In this document: in pieces, positions 22,428-23,696 of the stretch
Numbering within the stretch: position 1 is the stretch's first letter
Layout: each line of letters opens with the position of its first letter
NCBI GenBank assembly: GCA_902768605.1
Contig: CACXLY010000038.1
Span: 1 to 23,696 of the forward strand
From: an uncultured Bacteroidales bacterium
GTDB taxonomy: Bacteria; Bacteroidota; Bacteroidia; Bacteroidales; Bacteroidaceae
DNA length: 23,696 bases
Reading direction: 5' to 3'
The notes under the pieces: generated by a model
Databases searched by the model: none
Told to the model about the DNA's origin: nothing
The model's input: the letters and a program-made list of their open reading frames with translations, nothing else
Program-made: the position numbers and the translations under genes

Positions 22428-22535
22428 TTAATTGTGTCGTTCTGCAGATTGACAGGTGCAAGTGAAGTGCAAGGTGAATGCAGAGCCGAGTCCGCTCGAG
22501 CTATGCTGAACCGCAGCCTTCACTCGCCATTGCAT
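22428..22535 (-). CDS. Promoter-linked 35-codon ORF, unknown
   Basis: A strong promoter (22579-22550) points at an ATG only 14 nt after its -7 box. The 35-residue product 'MQWRVKAAVQHSSSGLGSAF' continues with a Thr/Cys-rich tail ending CQSAERHN. I recall near-identical short sequences scattered through Bacteroides and Prevotella genomes, which would make this part of a dispersed repeat, but no function is known to me. It could equally be a non-coding RNA whose sequence happens to be open. The DUF3127-like fragment starts 31 nt after its stop, so both could be on one transcript. Confidence 0.35.
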   Translation of the reverse strand: MQWRVKAAVQHSSSGLGSAFTLHFTCTCQSAERHN

Positions 22536-22549
22536 CTCGAATGCAAGGG

Positions 22550-22579
22550 CAAAGGTACGGCAAAAAAAAGCTCAGGCAA
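22550..22579 (-). promoter_or_regulatory. Promoter in the gene-poor region, - strand
   Basis: On the - strand, TTG (22579-22577) and TACCTTTG (22557-22550) are 19 nt apart, a full Bacteroidetes promoter. It reads toward the 35-codon ORF and the truncated gene, then hisS. Confidence 0.65.
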
Positions 22580-22701
22580 TTAATGTCGGAGCTACGAACT
22601 CATTTTAAGAACTTCAGGACTCTTTTACGAACTCTCTTCCAGCAAAACCATCAAAATTTCGGATGTTTTCAATGTTTTGTAGTTAATTCAAGTTTCTGGA
22701 G

Positions 22702-22772
22702 TTAAAGAAGTTAAAGAAGTTAATGAAGTTTCGGAAGTTAAAGAAGTTAATGAAGTTAAAGATGTTAAAGGA
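22702..22772. repeat. 9-bp tandem repeat (TTAAAGAAG), about eight units
   Basis: TTAAAGAAG, TTAATGAAG, TTTCGGAAG and similar words follow in exact 9-bp steps. Bases 22733-22750 are the perfect 18-bp reverse complement of 22885-22902, so the array and its inverted partner could form a long hairpin around about 134 bp. Confidence 0.85.
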
Positions 22773-22884
22773 CGATACATTTCGGATGCATAAATCAAGG
22801 TGCCCAAACTATTGTCCTTTAACTTCCCCAAGCGAGCAAAGCGAGCTAACTTCTTCGGCTGTCGTCTCAGGCGCAGGCGGAACT

Positions 22885-22902
22885 TTAACTTCTTTAACTT
22901 CC
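22885..22902. repeat. Inverted partner of the 9-bp array
   Basis: TTAACTTCTTTAACTTCC is the exact reverse complement of 22733-22750. The 112 bp between 22773 and 22884 contain a short direct repeat (GCGAGCAAAGCGAGC) and no credible gene. Confidence 0.7.
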
Positions 22903-22981
22903 ATAAAACACAACAACCGAGACTTCTGTTAACTTACAAAATGTTTTTCAAAATGGTAAACTTTCACTTTGCATGCGCAAC

Positions 22982-23025
22982 ACCGCAACAACCGCAACAA
23001 GCATTTTCGAGAGAGATTGTCTGCT
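22982..23025. repeat. Right copy of the 44-bp inverted repeat
   Basis: This is the inverted partner of 22271-22314 (38 of 44 identical). It contains ACCGCAACAACCGCAACAAGC, the same 9-bp-period word that recurs inverted at 23102-23128. Confidence 0.8.
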
Positions 23026-23066
23026 AATAATATTATTATAATAATAATTATAGCGTTATTATTAGC
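23023..23066. repeat. AT-rich 10-bp inverted repeat
   Basis: GCTAATAATA (23023-23032) and TATTATTAGC (23057-23066) pair perfectly around 24 bp of mostly ATAATAAT sequence. Confidence 0.6.
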
Positions 23067-23101
23067 GAATACAGCGAAAATCACTTATCTCTTTTTTTTG
23101 C

Positions 23102-23128
23102 CTGTTGCGGTTGTTGCGCTTGTTGCGG
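23102..23128. repeat. 9-bp tandem repeat (TTGTTGCGG), three units
   Basis: CTGTTGCGG, TTGTTGCGC and TTGTTGCGG stand in tandem. Read on the - strand they follow the stop of the frameshifted HTH gene. Confidence 0.75.
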
Positions 23129-23143
23129 TCAAGTGCTAATCTG

Positions 23144-23324
23144 CTAAAAGTCAATGCCGTACTGCAAACATATCCACCAAACTGCCCGGGGAGGCAGCAA
23201 GTGAGTGGTGGGTTTCACGCCAAAGCGAGACAACCTGCTACGGTTCTCTTTAAGCCATCGCTGGAAAGTCCTGCGGCTCACTCCAGGCAGCATCGGCAAG
23301 TTCATATTTATAAGCGCTTTTCAT
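23144..23324 (-). pseudogene. Small helix-turn-helix DNA-binding protein gene with a +1 frameshift
   Basis: From ATG 23324 the frame reads 'MKSAYKYELADAA' and then goes out of frame and stops after 24 codons. Shifting by one base at about 23,284-23,288 restores 'GVSRRTFQRWLKENR', continuing to 'LLPPRAVWWICLQYGIDF' and a stop at 23144. Together they give a 59-residue protein with a clear HTH ('ELADAAGVSRRTFQRWL'), like the small Bacteroidetes HTH proteins that sit beside mobile or repeat-rich cassettes. The total of 181 nt is 60 codons plus one base, so a single extra nucleotide explains it. A good promoter precedes it. It may be a decayed gene or a sequencing error; programmed frameshifting is less likely because no slippery site is visible. 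Confidence 0.7.
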
Positions 23325-23343
23325 GGTAGGTATTATTTTTCTG

Positions 23344-23374
23344 CAAAGATACAACATTTCATTCAATTATGCAA
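23344..23374 (-). promoter_or_regulatory. Promoter of the frameshifted HTH gene
   Basis: On the - strand, TTG (23374-23372) and TATCTTTG (23351-23344) are 20 nt apart. The ATG is 19 nt beyond the -7 box. Confidence 0.7.
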
Positions 23375-23459
23375 GAAATATCACGACAAATTTTCAAGAT
23401 AAATGCGCATAAAACAGACACAAACGGACAAAGGGTGTCAGTGCCTCTCAGAAATGTCG

Positions 23460-23467
23460 TACCTTTG
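23460..23467 (+). promoter_or_regulatory. -7 box reading into the hairpin cluster
   Basis: TACCTTTG followed by CATTGG fits the -7 consensus on the + strand. No ORF follows within the window, and no strong -33 box is seen. If real, it would produce a transcript that starts with the hairpin cluster or serves a gene beyond the edge. Confidence 0.4.
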
Positions 23468-23545
23468 CATTGGAATAAAAAGGAAACAATATAGAAGTTG
23501 GCACTCATTTCAGATAAGTGTAAGAGCTTAGTTGAGGAAGGATGA

Positions 23546-23696
23546 AGGCTGAAAGCCTGATAAGAACATAGGCGGGGGTGCAACCCCCGTAAAGAATACA
23601 TCGCAACAACTAAGTGCTGAAAGCACGACAGAACATCAGAAATCTCTCCACCCTTTCAGGGTTCCGTTTACCGCTCGTACTGGTTACGGGGGTTCC
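23546..23696. repeat. REP-like cluster of trinucleotide-loop hairpins
   Basis: Four perfect short hairpins stand in a row: AGGCT-GAA-AGCCT (23546-23558), CGGGGGT-GCA-ACCCCCG (23573-23589), GTGCT-GAA-AGCAC (23614-23626) and ACCCT-TTC-AGGGT (23650-23662). TTACGGGGGTT near 23,682-23,692 is the reverse complement of AACCCCCGTAA (23582-23592), so the block has an inverted overall symmetry and continues past the window edge. Such blocks are common in Bacteroidetes genomes and resemble REP sequences mobilised by RAYT-type Y1 transposases, but no transposase is visible here. Confidence 0.7.

Noticed and set aside
22478..23027. Several + strand frames of 69-75 codons in the right-hand gap
   Set aside because: They run through tandem repeats (TTAAAGAAG units) and inverted repeats, have no promoter, and show no protein-like composition.
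22702..23128. Tandem repeats as a CRISPR array
   Set aside because: The units are 9 bp with no spacers and no cas genes are present.
23359..23601. 80-codon - strand frame across the hairpin cluster
   Set aside because: It consists of the palindromic repeat translated by chance; no start signal or family resemblance.

Overview
The window looks like a chromosomal segment of a Bacteroidales bacterium, most likely a Prevotella-type (Prevotellaceae) genome. The evidence is the Bacteroidetes promoter signature (TAnnTTTG at -7, TTG/TTTG about 19 nt upstream) ahead of many genes, few Shine-Dalgarno sequences, a Bacteroides-type serine palmitoyltransferase, many secreted glycoside hydrolases and a sulfatase, and intergenic spaces filled with short tandem repeats. 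No rRNA, tRNA, CRISPR array or intact transposase was seen.

Left part (1-12,260), mostly + strand: the tail of typA; a secreted two-domain GH71/99-like protein; rarA with a small downstream gene; a DAGK-family lipid kinase (- strand) divergent from serine palmitoyltransferase, which makes sphingolipid precursors; a Gfo/Idh/MocA oxidoreductase and a Ser-type sulfatase in one operon; fabD; and a cytoplasmic GH13 enzyme starting with TTG. Three intergenic gaps hold tandem arrays, each with a 22-bp period.

Middle (12,260-16,891): a two-gene alpha-galactoside operon, a retaining-type GH97 followed by a large multidomain GH27. Its promoter overlaps a perfect 7-bp inverted repeat that could be an operator.

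Right part (16,893-22,210), - strand: read in transcription order, hisS, an RsmI-like tetrapyrrole methylase-fold protein, a membrane GT2, radC, a DUF59/SufT-like gene and lpxH. The only good promoter seen is ahead of hisS, so these may be one long housekeeping operon whose gaps are filled with 7-bp and 16-17-bp repeats. hisS carries an in-frame 9-bp tandem repeat.

Last 1.5 kb (22,140-23,696): there is no long gene, but it is not empty. On the - strand I see a promoter-driven 35-codon ORF, a truncated gene resembling DUF3127 proteins, and a frameshifted small HTH gene with its own promoter. There are also a 44-bp inverted-repeat pair about 670 bp apart, 9-bp tandem arrays, and a cluster of trinucleotide-loop hairpins of REP type at the right edge. 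I read it as the remains of one or more repeat-rich cassettes.
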